Shown here one piece after another: positions 26,167 to 35,900 of a stretch of 64,000 bases of DNA. Where the stretch lies: positions 62,001 to 126,000 of the forward strand of contig NZ_POSP01000001.1 of assembly GCF_002885975.1 (NCBI RefSeq). Direction: 5' to 3'. The notes beneath the pieces were generated by a model. That model ran no database searches, was not told where the DNA came from, and saw nothing but the letters and a program-made list of their open reading frames with translations. How positions within the stretch are numbered: the first letter of the stretch is position 1; the number at the start of each line of letters is the position of its first letter. The DNA comes from Paucibacter aquatile. GTDB lineage: Bacteria > Pseudomonadota > Gammaproteobacteria > Burkholderiales > Burkholderiaceae_C. The position numbers and the translations under genes were made by a program.

Positions 26167-26949
26167 TCAGGGCGTGGCCTTGCCGAGGTGAAGGCCTTGT
26201 GCATCGATGCGGATCTGCTCGGCCGGCACCTTCAGCGCAGCCTCCAGGCTGGCGCGCGCGGCGGCGCGGTAGTTCTGCTCGGCCGCCGGCTGGGGCTGTT
26301 TCAAAAAGGCCAGCCGGGCCACGGCCATGAAGGTGCCTTGCATGGCGCTTTGCTCGTAGAGCTTGCGCTTGGCGGCGCCGCTCATGGTGCTGAAGCCGGG
26401 GTTGCGCGGCAGCGCTTCGCGCAGCTGGGCGGCCAGGCGCACAAAGCTGGCGTCGGGCACCTCGACCTGGTTCAGCGCCATGTAGTTGCCGGCGATGAAG
26501 GCGGCCAGGCCATTGGCCACATCGTTCTCCGGCAGGCCCAGCTTGCGCTCGAGCTGGAGGTAGCCTTCGAAGGCCTGGCTGTAGGCCTGTGCCAACGCCT
26601 CGCGCTGCGCCGGCGGCACCAGGGCGGCCAGCTCGCGCGCATGGGCTTGCACCCGAGCCGGCTCGGCTGCCAGCGTGGCCGCGTTAACCGGGCTGGCGCT
26701 GCTGCTTTTGCCTGCGCTGGTCTTGCTGGAGCTGCTGCTGCCGGATTGGCCCGAGAAAGGCACGGCCGAGGAGCCCGGGAAGAGCGGGAAGATCAGTCCT
26801 TGGTACATCGGCGGCGGGGGCGGCGGAATGTCAAAGGCCAAGGCCGATTGGCCCGCGCTGGCTAGCAGCAAGCCACCGAGCGCCAGGCGCATGTGTCGCC
26901 ATGCCGTCGATCCTGTCTGGATGGCTTCAGTTCCTGGATGTGAGTGCAT
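26167..26949 (-). CDS. Secreted protein of the DUF6683 type
   Basis: A 260-residue protein. The N-terminus has a basic stretch and a hydrophobic segment ending in ASAGQSALA-F, a likely signal peptide, followed by a proline stretch (IPPPPPPMYQG) and a Ser/Gly/Lys linker. The C-terminal two-thirds is a helical domain (ENDVANGLAAFIAGNY) that I match, from memory, to DUF6683; function unknown. ATG at 26949 has GGGAG six bases upstream. It is convergent with the GNAT gene. The 285-bp gap beyond its start holds no gene. Confidence 0.62.
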   Translation of the reverse strand: MHSHPGTEAIQTGSTAWRHMRLALGGLLLASAGQSALAFDIPPPPPPMYQGLIFPLFPGSSAVPFSGQSGSSSSSKTSAGKSSSASPVNAATLAAEPARVQAHARELAALVPPAQREALAQAYSQAFEGYLQLERKLGLPENDVANGLAAFIAGNYMALNQVEVPDASFVRLAAQLREALPRNPGFSTMSGAAKRKLYEQSAMQGTFMAVARLAFLKQPQPAAEQNYRAAARASLEAALKVPAEQIRIDAQGLHLGKATP

Positions 26950-27234
26950 CTTCAACTCCCGATTGGGCCGCACCCTGCGGCCTGCCAAGCTGGCCCGCAG
27001 TCTAGTGGCAGGCTGCGTCGAAGCGGCCACTCGACCTAACGGTTTTGTTACCGGACACTTCAGAAACTCGGGATGGACAAGTCGGGCCTGTCTGCGCTTG
27101 TGGGTTGGCGCGGACGCCGCCCTAGCCCGGGGTGACAGCCGCGATGGCTCGCTCCACAATGTGCTGGAAGCTCCTGGTCTTGGCCTTGAGCGCTTGCCAC
27201 CCGCCTCCCTCATGCCTGCCACCTCCGCTGCCCC

Positions 27235-28110
27235 ATGGATCGCCGTCGTGTTTTGCTGAGCTTGGCTGCCACCGGTCTGGGCGCGAGTCCGCTCAGGGCC
27301 AGCCCGTGCCAGATCAGCTACCCGGTGTTTGGCGGCCCGGACGATCCGTTTCGGCAGTACTGCATTGAGGTGTTGAGGCTGGCGATTGCGCATTGCGGTG
27401 TCAGCTACAGCCTGCAAGCGGTTCCCCAACCCGTGGGTCAGGAGCGCGCAATCCGCGCCCTGGCTACAGGCCAGGGGGCCTTGAATCTGCTGTGGAGCAT
27501 GACCAGCGATGCGCGCGAGCGCGACTTGCTGCCCTTGCGCATCCCGCTGGATCGCGGCTTGATGGGCTGGCGTTTGCTGCTGGTGCGCAAGCAGGATCAG
27601 GCGCGCTTCGCTGGGGTGCGCCACCTCGATGGCTTGCGCGGCGTGGTGGCTGGGCAGATGCATGACTGGCCTGACACGCAAATCCTCCGGGCCAATGGCT
27701 TGCAAGTGGGCACCGGCAGCAGCTACGAAAACCTGTTCGCCATGTTGCAGCGCGGCCGTACCGATTTCTTCCCGCGCTCGGTGCTGGAAATCGAGGACGA
27801 TCTGCAACGCTTTGGTGTCCCTTACCAGCTTGCGATTGCGCCGGGGCTGATGCTGCGCTACCCGACTGCGTTCTATTTCTTTGTCAGCCCGCGTGACCCG
27901 GGACTGGCCGAGGATCTCAGCCGCGGCCTGGAGCGCATCGTCAGCGAAGGTCTCTGGCAAGCGCTGTTCGCTCAGCACATGCGTCCCCAGTTCAAGCGCC
28001 TGGCGCTGCACGAACGCCAGGTGCTGAACCTGCACAATCCCTTGTTGCCGGCCGCGACGCCCTTGCGCCGGGCTGAGCTGTGGGAAGAACCCGGCCGCGC
28101 GAGCGGGTGA
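27235..28110 (+). CDS. Periplasmic solute-binding-like protein
   Basis: A 291-residue exported protein. The N-terminus MDRRRVLLSLAATGLGASPLRA has consecutive arginines before a hydrophobic run, compatible with a Tat or Sec signal. The mature part looks like a class-3 extracellular solute-binding fold (RAIRALATGQGALNLLWSM, DGLRGVVAGQMHDWPDTQIL, FAMLQRGRTDFFPRSVLEI). No transporter genes are next to it, so it may be an orphan sensor or binding protein. The ligand is unknown. Confidence 0.72.
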   Translation: MDRRRVLLSLAATGLGASPLRASPCQISYPVFGGPDDPFRQYCIEVLRLAIAHCGVSYSLQAVPQPVGQERAIRALATGQGALNLLWSMTSDARERDLLPLRIPLDRGLMGWRLLLVRKQDQARFAGVRHLDGLRGVVAGQMHDWPDTQILRANGLQVGTGSSYENLFAMLQRGRTDFFPRSVLEIEDDLQRFGVPYQLAIAPGLMLRYPTAFYFFVSPRDPGLAEDLSRGLERIVSEGLWQALFAQHMRPQFKRLALHERQVLNLHNPLLPAATPLRRAELWEEPGRASG

Positions 28111-28243
28111 GCGTTCGACGGTCCATGGTGATCCCAGGTGTTTGCACCGCGAGCCGGTGCTCGGCTGCTTTCTTTGGGATCCGCCCCTGCTCTCCCTCGG
28201 GCGGCGCCCCTGCCGGCCTGGGCCGCCCCCTACACTGCGCGCC

Positions 28244-29296
28244 GTGAAGCCTGTCAACTTGTTCGCGCTGTTTCCCGTACTCTCGGCCTGCCTGGCCCTG
28301 CTGCTGAGCTCAGCCGCCTCGGCCCAGGTCCCCGCATCGTCAAGCCCCGCGCCCTTGCTGACCCTGGAGCAGCTGCCGCGCCCCAGCGGCCCGCCGCCCG
28401 ATCGGGCTCTGGTCGTGCCCTCCCAGGTGCTGCGCTGGCGCGAGGAGGCCAAAGCGCTGGAGCATGGCGCCAACGGCATGCCGCGCGACCCGGCGGCGGC
28501 GGCGGCGCTGTACTGCCGCGCCTCGCGCTACGGCGATGCGGAATCACAGTACAGCCTGGCCTGGATGCTCAGCCACGACCGCGGCATCGCCCGCAACGAC
28601 GCAGAAGCAGCCCATTTGTTTGCCGCCGCGGCCGAGCAGGGCATCGCCCAGGCCGAGCGCATGCTGGCTGCCATGGGCGGCACGCCGATGGGCGAGCCGC
28701 CGCCTTGCCTGCGCCCGCCCGAGGCCGATGTGCTCCCGCCCAAGCCGGTGATTGCGGCTCAGAAACCTGGCGCAAAAGGGTCAGCCCCGGCTCGCTCGCA
28801 AGACTGGCCCGCGATGCCGCCGCCGGCGCAGGCACCGGCGGCCATCGTCGATTTCGTCCAGCAGGTGGCGCCCGAGTACCGGCTGGCTCCGGCCTTGGTG
28901 CTGGCCGTCATGGCCACTGAATCGAACTTCGACCCGGCAGCCTTGTCGCCCAAGAACGCTCAAGGCTTGATGCAGCTGATGCCCGACACCGCCCGCCGCT
29001 TCAAGGTCAGCCGTCTGACCGACCCGACGCAGAACATCCGTGGTGGCATGGCCTATCTGCGCTGGCTGCTGGCTTACTTCGAGGGCGATGTCGCCCTGGC
29101 CCTGGCCGGCTACAACGCCGGTGAACGGGCGGTGGAGCGTTACCGCGGCGTGCCGCCCTACGCAGAGACTCGCGCTTATGTGCGACGCATTCTGACCGCC
29201 GTGCATGGGCAGCGAAGCCACCCTTTCGATGCCGCGGTGACACCACCCTCGCCGATGCTGGATTTCTGGCGCCCTGTCGCGCCAAAGAGGCCCTGA
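28244..29296 (+). CDS. Lytic transglycosylase with Sel1-like repeats
   Basis: A 350-residue exported protein: signal peptide (about 1-28, ending SAASA), two Sel1-like helical repeats (AAALYCRASRYGDAESQYSLAWM and the next unit, about 85-155), a proline-rich linker, then a family-1 lytic transglycosylase domain. The catalytic glutamate is in MATESNFDPAALS, and GLMQLMPDTA, NIRGGMAYL and ALAGYNAGE are the standard SLT blocks. It should cleave peptidoglycan between MurNAc and GlcNAc. The start is GTG at 28244; a -10-like TACACT (28231-28236) ends seven bases before it, suggesting a leaderless mRNA. Confidence 0.87.
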   Translation: MKPVNLFALFPVLSACLALLLSSAASAQVPASSSPAPLLTLEQLPRPSGPPPDRALVVPSQVLRWREEAKALEHGANGMPRDPAAAAALYCRASRYGDAESQYSLAWMLSHDRGIARNDAEAAHLFAAAAEQGIAQAERMLAAMGGTPMGEPPPCLRPPEADVLPPKPVIAAQKPGAKGSAPARSQDWPAMPPPAQAPAAIVDFVQQVAPEYRLAPALVLAVMATESNFDPAALSPKNAQGLMQLMPDTARRFKVSRLTDPTQNIRGGMAYLRWLLAYFEGDVALALAGYNAGERAVERYRGVPPYAETRAYVRRILTAVHGQRSHPFDAAVTPPSPMLDFWRPVAPKRP

Positions 29297-29300
29297 AACG

Positions 29301-29771
29301 ATGGCGACCCTCGATAAGTTTGACCGGCAGATTCTGGATCTGATGCAACAGGACTGCCGGCAGAGCGCGGAGCAGATCGCTCACAGCGTCGGCCTGTCGG
29401 CGACGGCCGTGCAGCGCCGCATCAAGCGCCTGCGCGAGACCGGCGTGATCCGCGCGGAGGTGGCGCTGGTCGACGCGCAGGCGGTGGGCCTGGGCGTCAG
29501 CGTGCTGGTCGAGGTGGAACTGGCCGAAGCCAGCCGTGAGGCGGTGATCGATGGCTTCAAGCGCCGCATGGTTGCGCGGCCCGAGGTGCAGCAGTGCTGG
29601 TATGTGGCCGGCGCCAGCGACTTCGTGCTCCTGATCGCCGCGGCCGACCTGGCGTCCTTCGAACGCTTGAGCCGTGAGCTGTTCTTTGACGACCCCAACA
29701 TCAAGAAGTTTCGCAGCACCTTTGTGCTTGAAAGTGCCAAGCGGGGCCTGGCGCTGCCCTTGGCCGATTGA
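29301..29771 (+). CDS. Lrp/AsnC-family transcriptional regulator
   Basis: A 156-residue regulator with an N-terminal HTH (AEQIAHSVGLSATAVQRRIKRLRETGVI) and the C-terminal RAM/AsnC ligand domain (QCWYVAGASDFVLLIAAADL). Such proteins form octamers and respond to amino acids. It begins four bases after the transglycosylase stop and may share its transcript. Downstream (29865) is an SMP-30-type gene in the same direction. Confidence 0.88.
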   Translation: MATLDKFDRQILDLMQQDCRQSAEQIAHSVGLSATAVQRRIKRLRETGVIRAEVALVDAQAVGLGVSVLVEVELAEASREAVIDGFKRRMVARPEVQQCWYVAGASDFVLLIAAADLASFERLSRELFFDDPNIKKFRSTFVLESAKRGLALPLAD

Positions 29772-29864
29772 GTTTGCGGTTTGGCGGCGCGAAGGCCATC
29801 GAAAACGCCGCCGGGCGACGCCGGGGCTTGCCGACACTGAGGGCTTTGGCAGATCGAGCCCCTC

Positions 29865-30767
29865 ATGAACAGCCCCGCCCGCTACGAAATCCTGGATCCC
29901 CGTTTTGAAGACTGCATTCGCCTGAGTGCGCAACTGGAGCAGCTCCACACGGGCAACCGTTGGTGCGAAGGCCCGGCCTGGTTTCCTGCCCATCGCTCGC
30001 TCGTCTGGAGTGATATTCCCAACGAACGCATGCTGCGCCTGGACGAGGCCTCGAACGCGGTCAGTGTGTTTCGCCAGCCCTCGGGCTACAGCAATGGCAA
30101 TACGGTGGACCGGGAAGGGCGCCTCATCAGCTGTGAGCATGGCGGGCGTCGCGTGCTGCGCACCGAGCACGACGGCAGCTTGACCGTGCTGGCCGAGCGC
30201 TACCAAGGCCGCCGGCTCAACAGCCCCAACGATGTGGTGGTCAAGTCCGACGGCACGGTCTGGTTCACCGACCCCAACTACGGCATCAGCTCGAACTATG
30301 AGGGGGTCAAGGCCGAGCAGGAACTGCCGGGCTGCTATGTCTACCGGCTGGACCCCCGCAGTGGCGCGCTCACGGTGGTGGCCGATGATTTCGTCAGCCC
30401 CAACGGCCTGGCCTTCTCGCCCGATGAGCGCCATCTCTACATCGCTGACACCGGGCTCGACTGCGGCACCATGCGGCGCTTCTCCGTGGGGGAGGGCGGG
30501 GTGCTGTCCGGCGGCGAGGTGTTCATCCGCTGCCAAACCGGCTTTTATGACGGCTTCCGTTTTGATGAAGAGGGCCGGCTCTGGACCAGTGCCGGCAGCG
30601 CCATTCACTGCCACCTGCCTGACGGAACGCTGATCGGGCGCATCCTCATGCCCGAGCGTGTGGCCAATCTGGTGTTCGGGGGCCCCAAGCGCAACCGACT
30701 CTTCATCTGCGCCAGCAGCTCGCTCTATGCGCTTTTGCTCGCGGTCAGTGGCGCCAAAACCTTTTGA
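29865..30767 (+). CDS. SMP-30/gluconolactonase-family lactonase
   Basis: A 300-residue six-bladed beta-propeller of the SMP-30/gluconolactonase/LRE family. The metal-binding residues appear in the expected blocks: the Glu of RWCEGPAW, the Asn of LNSPNDVVV, the second Asn of SPNGLAF and the Asp of YDGFRFD. These enzymes hydrolyse sugar lactones using one divalent cation. ATG at 29865. It is 93 bp after the Lrp/AsnC gene in the same direction. The sugar cannot be told from sequence. Confidence 0.88.
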   Translation: MNSPARYEILDPRFEDCIRLSAQLEQLHTGNRWCEGPAWFPAHRSLVWSDIPNERMLRLDEASNAVSVFRQPSGYSNGNTVDREGRLISCEHGGRRVLRTEHDGSLTVLAERYQGRRLNSPNDVVVKSDGTVWFTDPNYGISSNYEGVKAEQELPGCYVYRLDPRSGALTVVADDFVSPNGLAFSPDERHLYIADTGLDCGTMRRFSVGEGGVLSGGEVFIRCQTGFYDGFRFDEEGRLWTSAGSAIHCHLPDGTLIGRILMPERVANLVFGGPKRNRLFICASSSLYALLLAVSGAKTF

Positions 30768-30835
30768 GGGCGAGGCCCGTCGGGCGCTCGCCTGCAATTC
30801 CAGCCCGAGCGTTGCTGCGGGCGGATCTCAGGCCT

Positions 30836-31978
30836 TCAGGGTTTCAGTTTCGCCTTGAGGCGGGCCAGGCCGAGTTTCAGCTGCTCACCCGTTTGCTGGG
30901 CCTGGTTCAGCACTTGCTCTTGGCTGGGCAGGCGCTCGCTGGCCCAGGCTGCGGCCTGAGCCGCGGCCTCAGCGGCCGCCAGGCCCAGCTGCTCGGCCGT
31001 CTGACCGGCCTTGTTGGCGCCGACCTTCAGTCGCTGGGTGGATTGCTCGGCCACCTCACGCAGTTGCTCGGCGGTGGGCAGTCGTTCGGCGGTCCAGCCG
31101 GCAGCGTCCGCGGTGGCGCGCTTGACCTGCTCGGCCGCTTCGCCGGCCTTGGCCTTGGCGCTGAGCCAGGCCCCGGACCGCTCGCTGGCGGGCGCGGCAC
31201 GCAGGGTCTGCGAGACCCGGGCCAGAGCCAGGCTTTCTTGGTTCGAGAGCGGGCCGGCGGCTTCCAGCATCTGCGCCAGAAAGGCAATCAGCTCCTCGAC
31301 CATCACCTTTTGATTGCAGTCGGGGTTGGTGTGCAGCAGCTCGAAGAGATCCTGGGCCAGCGCCTCCAGATCCGCCCCCGCGAGCTCGGATTCCACGGCG
31401 CCGGTGGCCGCGTCGACAAAGCGTGGGTCCAGCCCCCATTCATCGACCAGGTGCTGACGCAGGAATGCGCGCTCGGCGGCGTCGATCGCACCGTCCACCA
31501 TGGCCAGGCGCAGGCTCAGCGGCGCGATCAGGTCGAACACGGCCAGGCCCAGGGTGTCCAGCGGCGTGTTGAGAAACTTGGGGATCTCGATCACGCGGCT
31601 GCCCTTGCTGTGGCCCAGCCAGCGGTAGATGCCGTAGCAGGCGCCGCCCGAGGCCAGGGCGGCAAACGCGACCCAGCCGACCGGGGTGGCGGCGGCGCCA
31701 ATGCCCATCGCACCCATCAAACCGCTGGGCGCAAAAAAGGTCGAAGCCACCAGGCTGGATTTCGCAATCGCCGCGCCCGCGCCCGCCGCGCCCAGCACAT
31801 CCCAGACCTCGCGCGCTCGGTTGACCATGCGCAGCGAGGTGTAGGCGTCTTCGCCAATGGCCAGCTTGGCCTTGAAGCGTAGCGGCTCGGCCACCACCCG
31901 CGTCACGCCGGAGAAGCGTGTCAGGTCATGGGCGGCGGGTTCGGCTGGATCGGTTGAAGCGGTCGGATCGGCGGTCAC
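30836..31978 (-). CDS. TerB-like domain protein with amphipathic C-terminal tail
   Basis: A 380-residue protein. A glycine- and alanine-rich hydrophobic region (about 60-125, with GAAGAGAAIAKSS and ATPVGWVAFAALASGGACYGIY) may insert into membrane. The middle (about 150-260) is a TerB-like helical domain (MVDGAIDAAERAFLRQHLVDEWGL). The last 110 residues are a repetitive amphipathic coiled region with the motif WTAERLPTAEQL/WASERLPSQEQV occurring twice. The start is GTG at 31978, with AAAGGAG nine bases before it; an in-frame ATG at 32029 is the alternative. Role unknown; TerB-like proteins often act in membrane stress. Confidence 0.68.
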   Translation of the reverse strand: MTADPTASTDPAEPAAHDLTRFSGVTRVVAEPLRFKAKLAIGEDAYTSLRMVNRAREVWDVLGAAGAGAAIAKSSLVASTFFAPSGLMGAMGIGAAATPVGWVAFAALASGGACYGIYRWLGHSKGSRVIEIPKFLNTPLDTLGLAVFDLIAPLSLRLAMVDGAIDAAERAFLRQHLVDEWGLDPRFVDAATGAVESELAGADLEALAQDLFELLHTNPDCNQKVMVEELIAFLAQMLEAAGPLSNQESLALARVSQTLRAAPASERSGAWLSAKAKAGEAAEQVKRATADAAGWTAERLPTAEQLREVAEQSTQRLKVGANKAGQTAEQLGLAAAEAAAQAAAWASERLPSQEQVLNQAQQTGEQLKLGLARLKAKLKP

Positions 31979-32294
31979 GGTGCGGCGCTCCTTTCGTGCG
32001 GCAGGAGCGCCAGCGTAATCGAGCGGCATGTCAGCGGACCTTTTTGTTGACCAGTCTCTTGCGAAGCCTTGCCGCCTTGGTCGGTCGCGGACCCTGAACC
32101 GGGCCGCCGCGGCGAGGAACAAGAAAGAATGAATGAAGGGCGGGCCGGATGTGCGAAGCGGACACCGAAAGTCGCCCGACAGGTGGCTTGCGGAAAACCG
32201 CGCAGGGGCCGACACCGCGCCAACCAGCGCTGAGCGCCGGTGGGAGGCTTGTGCGGCACAGAACAGCCGCTGGTTTTTCTCGTGAGGCCCTGCA

Positions 32295-32805
32295 GCCCGC
32301 GCCGCCACCGGGCTCATGGTTCCGGGGTCGGCCCTGGCGGGCCGACTTCCCTGCGCTGCTCGCACCTCGGGGCTGGCGCATAACTCACTCCGCTCCCTGC
32401 GTTCGCTTCGTTCAGACAGAAGCGCCAAGTCAGAGCTTGAAGCGCGCGTGACCGCGCGCGCCCCGAGGCGCTGTGCTGCTCGGCCCTGCAAAAATCGCCC
32501 GGCAGCGGCACGGGCTGCAGGGCGCTTGCATCGAGATCGAGGTGCCCCTTCGACGGTGGAGCTCGCCACACTCGGAGGTGGCTCGGCCCGCCGACGGGCG
32601 ATTTGTGCGCGGCCGAGGGCGCAACGGAGCGGCTCAGGCGCGTGGTCCCACGCGCTTCAAGCTCTGACTCGGCGCCACTGTTTGACCACAGTGAGCGCAG
32701 CGAACGGAGGGAGTTTGGCGCCGCTGAGCCGCGGAGTGAGCACCGAGGGGAGTCGGCTCACAGAGCCGACCCGCGAACCATGAGCCCGGTGGCGGGCCGA
32801 GCCAC
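32295..32805. repeat. Giant imperfect palindrome: two inverted copies of a structured repeat unit
   Basis: The left arm (about 32295-32502) and right arm (about 32590-32805) are inverted copies around a central stretch of roughly 90 bp. Shared blocks, read outside-in, are CCACCGGGCTCATGGTT, a GTCGGC...GCCGAC hairpin (32326-32345; 32752-32770), CTCACTCCG, AGTCAGAGCTTGAAGCGCG, a GCGCG hairpin (32442-32459; 32638-32655) and AAATCGCCCG (32492-32501; 32595-32604). The small hairpins differ in sequence between the arms but keep pairing. No credible gene lies in 31979-32925; the gap otherwise holds only the icmF terminator. Confidence 0.8.
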
Positions 32806-32880
32806 CGCAGCGAGAGCGACGAGCACAACGAAGGTCCGCAACGTGTCGATTCCAGCCTCGCTCATTGCCGAGTCGCCATG

Positions 32881-32902
32881 AAAAAGGCCCCCGCAGGGGC
32901 CT
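32881..32902 (-). terminator. Rho-independent terminator of icmF
   Basis: Read on the minus strand, a GC-rich stem (GGCCCC, loop TGC or TGCG, GGGGCC) is followed by five T. It lies 24 bp after the icmF stop. Confidence 0.8.
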
Positions 32903-32925
32903 GGCATTGAGTGCAACGAGGTGGC

Positions 32926-35900
32926 TTACATGCTGCGCCGGTACTGCCCGCCCACCTCGAACAGCGCCGAGGTGATCTGGCCCAGGGAGCAGACGCGCAC
33001 CGCGTCCATCAGCACTTCGAAGACGTTCTTGTTGTCGATCACAGCCTGCTGCAGGCGTTGCAACATGGCCGGGCTCTCAGCAGCGTGGCGCTCGTGGAAG
33101 GCGGCCAGACGCGAGAGCTGGCTTTGCTTTTCTTCCTCGGTCGAGCGGGCCAGCTCGATGCTTTCGGGCACGGTGTCGCCCTGCGGATTGCGGAAGGTGT
33201 TGACGCCGATGATGGGGTACTCGCCGGTGTGCTTGAGCATCTCGTAGTGCATGCTCTCTTCCTGGATCTTGCTGCGCTGGTAGCCGGTCTCCATCGCGCC
33301 CAGCACGCCACCGCGTTCGGCGATCTTTTCGAACTCAGCGAGCACCGCTTCTTCCAGCAGCTCGGTCAGTTCTTCGATGATGAAGGCGCCTTGGCTGGGG
33401 TTCTCGTTCTTGGCCAGGCCCCACTCGCGGTTGATGATCAGCTGGATGGCCATGGCGCGGCGCACGGACTCTTCGGTCGGCGTGGTGATGGCCTCGTCGA
33501 ATGCGTTGGTGTGCAGGCTGTTGCAGTTGTCGTAGATGGCGATCAGGGCCTGCAGCGTGGTGCGGATGTCGTTGAACTGGATCTCCTGCGCGTGCAGGGA
33601 TCGGCCGGAAGTCTGGATGTGGTACTTCAGCTTCTGGCTGCGTTCGTTGGCGCCGTATTTGTCGCGCATGGCCACCGCCCAGATGCGGCGGGCGACGCGG
33701 CCGAGCACGGTGTACTCGGGGTCCATGCCGTTAGAGAAGAAGAAGCTGAGGTTGGGCGCGAAGTCATCGATGTGCATGCCGCGCGCCAGGTACGCTTCCA
33801 CAAAGGTGAAGCCGTTGGAGAGCGTCAGCGCGAGCTGGCTGATCGGGTTGGCGCCAGCCTCGGCGATGTGATAACCGCTGATCGAGACGGAGTAGAAATT
33901 GCGCACATTGTGGTGCACGAAATACTCGGCGATGTCGCCCATCACCTTGAGCGAGAACTCGGTCGAGAAGATGCAGGTGTTCTGGCCCTGGTCTTCCTTC
34001 AGGATGTCGGCCTGCACCGTGCCGCGCACATTGGCCAGCACCCAGTCCTTGATCTTGGCGGCCTCGTCGGCGGTCGGGTCGCGGCCGTTGTCGGCCTTGA
34101 ACTTGGCGATGTTCTGATCGACGGCCGTGTTCATGAACATGGCCAGAATCGTCGGCGCCGGGCCGTTGATGGTCATGGAGACGGAGGTCGTCGGGCTGCA
34201 CAGGTCGAAGCCGTCGTACAGCACCTTCATATCGTCCAGCGTGGCAATCGACACACCGGAGTTGCCGACCTTGCCGTAGATGTCCGGCCGCGGCGCCGGG
34301 TCGGCGCCGTAGAGCGTGACCGAGTCAAACGCGGTGGACAGGCGCTTGGCCGGCATGCCCTCGGACACCAGCTTGAAGCGGCGGTTGGTGCGGAAGGCAT
34401 CACCTTCACCCGCGAACATGCGGGTCGGGTCCTCGCCCTCGCGCTTGAAGGCGAACACGCCGGCGGTGTAGGGGAAGCTGCCCGGCACGTTTTCCAGCAG
34501 CAGCCACTTGAGCAGCTCCCCATGGCACTCGTAGTGCGGCAGCACGACCTTGCGGATCTTGGTGCCCGAGAGGCTGGTGTGGACCAGGTTGGTGCGGATC
34601 TCCTTGTCGCGGATCTTCACCACGTACTCGTCGCCGGCGTAGGCTTTTTGCATGTCCGGCCATTGCTTGAGCAGCTGGCGGGCGCCGCCTTCCATCTGCG
34701 CCTTGCGGGCCTCGGCCAGCTCGGCCAGGGCGGTGCGGGCGCCGTTCTTCTCGGGGTTGGCTTCCAGCAGCATGCGCGAGCTGCCCCAAAGCTGCTGGAT
34801 CTCGCGGGCCAGCGTGGCCTGTTGGCGGGCGCGCTTTTTGTAGCCGCGCACGGTGTCGGCGATCTCGGCCAGATAACGCACACGCGCAGCAGGCACCACC
34901 GGGGTCTGGTGGGTGCTGTGGCGGGTGGTGACCAGGGGCAGGCGGCCATCTTGCAGCTGCAGGCCCAGCTCGGCCAGGCGGGGCTTCATGGCCTGGTAGA
35001 GGGCGGTGACGCCGTCGTCGTTGAAGCGGCTGGCCATGGTGCCGAACACCGGCATTTGATCCGGAGCAGTGGTCCAGGCTTCCTTGTTGCGCTGCACCTG
35101 CTTGGCGACATCGCGGATGGCATCGAGCGCGCCCTTGCGGTCGAACTTGTTGATGGCCACGAACTCGGCGAAGTCCAGCATGTCGATCTTCTCGAGCTGG
35201 CTGGCGGCGCCGAACTCGGGCGTCATCACATACATGGGCACGTCCACATGCGGCACGATGGCCGCATCGCCCTGGCCGATGCCCGAGGTCTCGACCACGA
35301 TCAGGTCGAAGCCGGCCACTTTGGCGGCGGCAATCGCATCGGGCAGGGCAGGGGAGATTTCGCTGCCGAAGTCGCGGGTGGCGAGGCTGCGCATGAAGAC
35401 GCGTTGACCCGAGTCGCCGCTGGGCCGCCCCAAGGCGTCTCGCGCCCCCTCGGGGGGATTGGGGGCCTTCTGTTGCCAGGGGCCAATCGCATTCATGCGA
35501 ATGCGGTCGCCCAGCAAGGCGCCACCGCTCTTGCGGCGCGAGGGGTCGATGGAGATGACGGCCACGCGCAGGCGGTCGTTCTGGTCCAAGCGCAGGCGGC
35601 GGATCAGCTCGTCGGTCAGGCTGCTCTTGCCGGCGCCGCCAGTTCCGGTGATGCCGAGTACAGGCACCTGGATGTTCTGGGCAGCAGCCTGCAACTCGGC
35701 CACCAGGCCGGCATCGGCCTTGTCGTTCTCCAGCGCGGTGATCAGCTGGGCCAAGGCGCGCCAGGCGGTTTCGCTGTGGCCTTGCAGGCTGCTCAGGGCC
35801 TTGGGCGCGTAGACGCTGAAGTCCTGGTCGGCTTTCATCACCATCTCGCCGATCATGCCTTGAAGGCCCATGCGCTGGCCGTCTTCGGGGCTGAAGATGC

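Noticed and set aside
32390..32780. ORFs inside the 32-kb palindrome as genes
   Set aside because: The plus and minus frames translate the two arms of the same inverted repeat (TMSPVA(A/G)RA in both), so they reflect repeat structure, not proteins.
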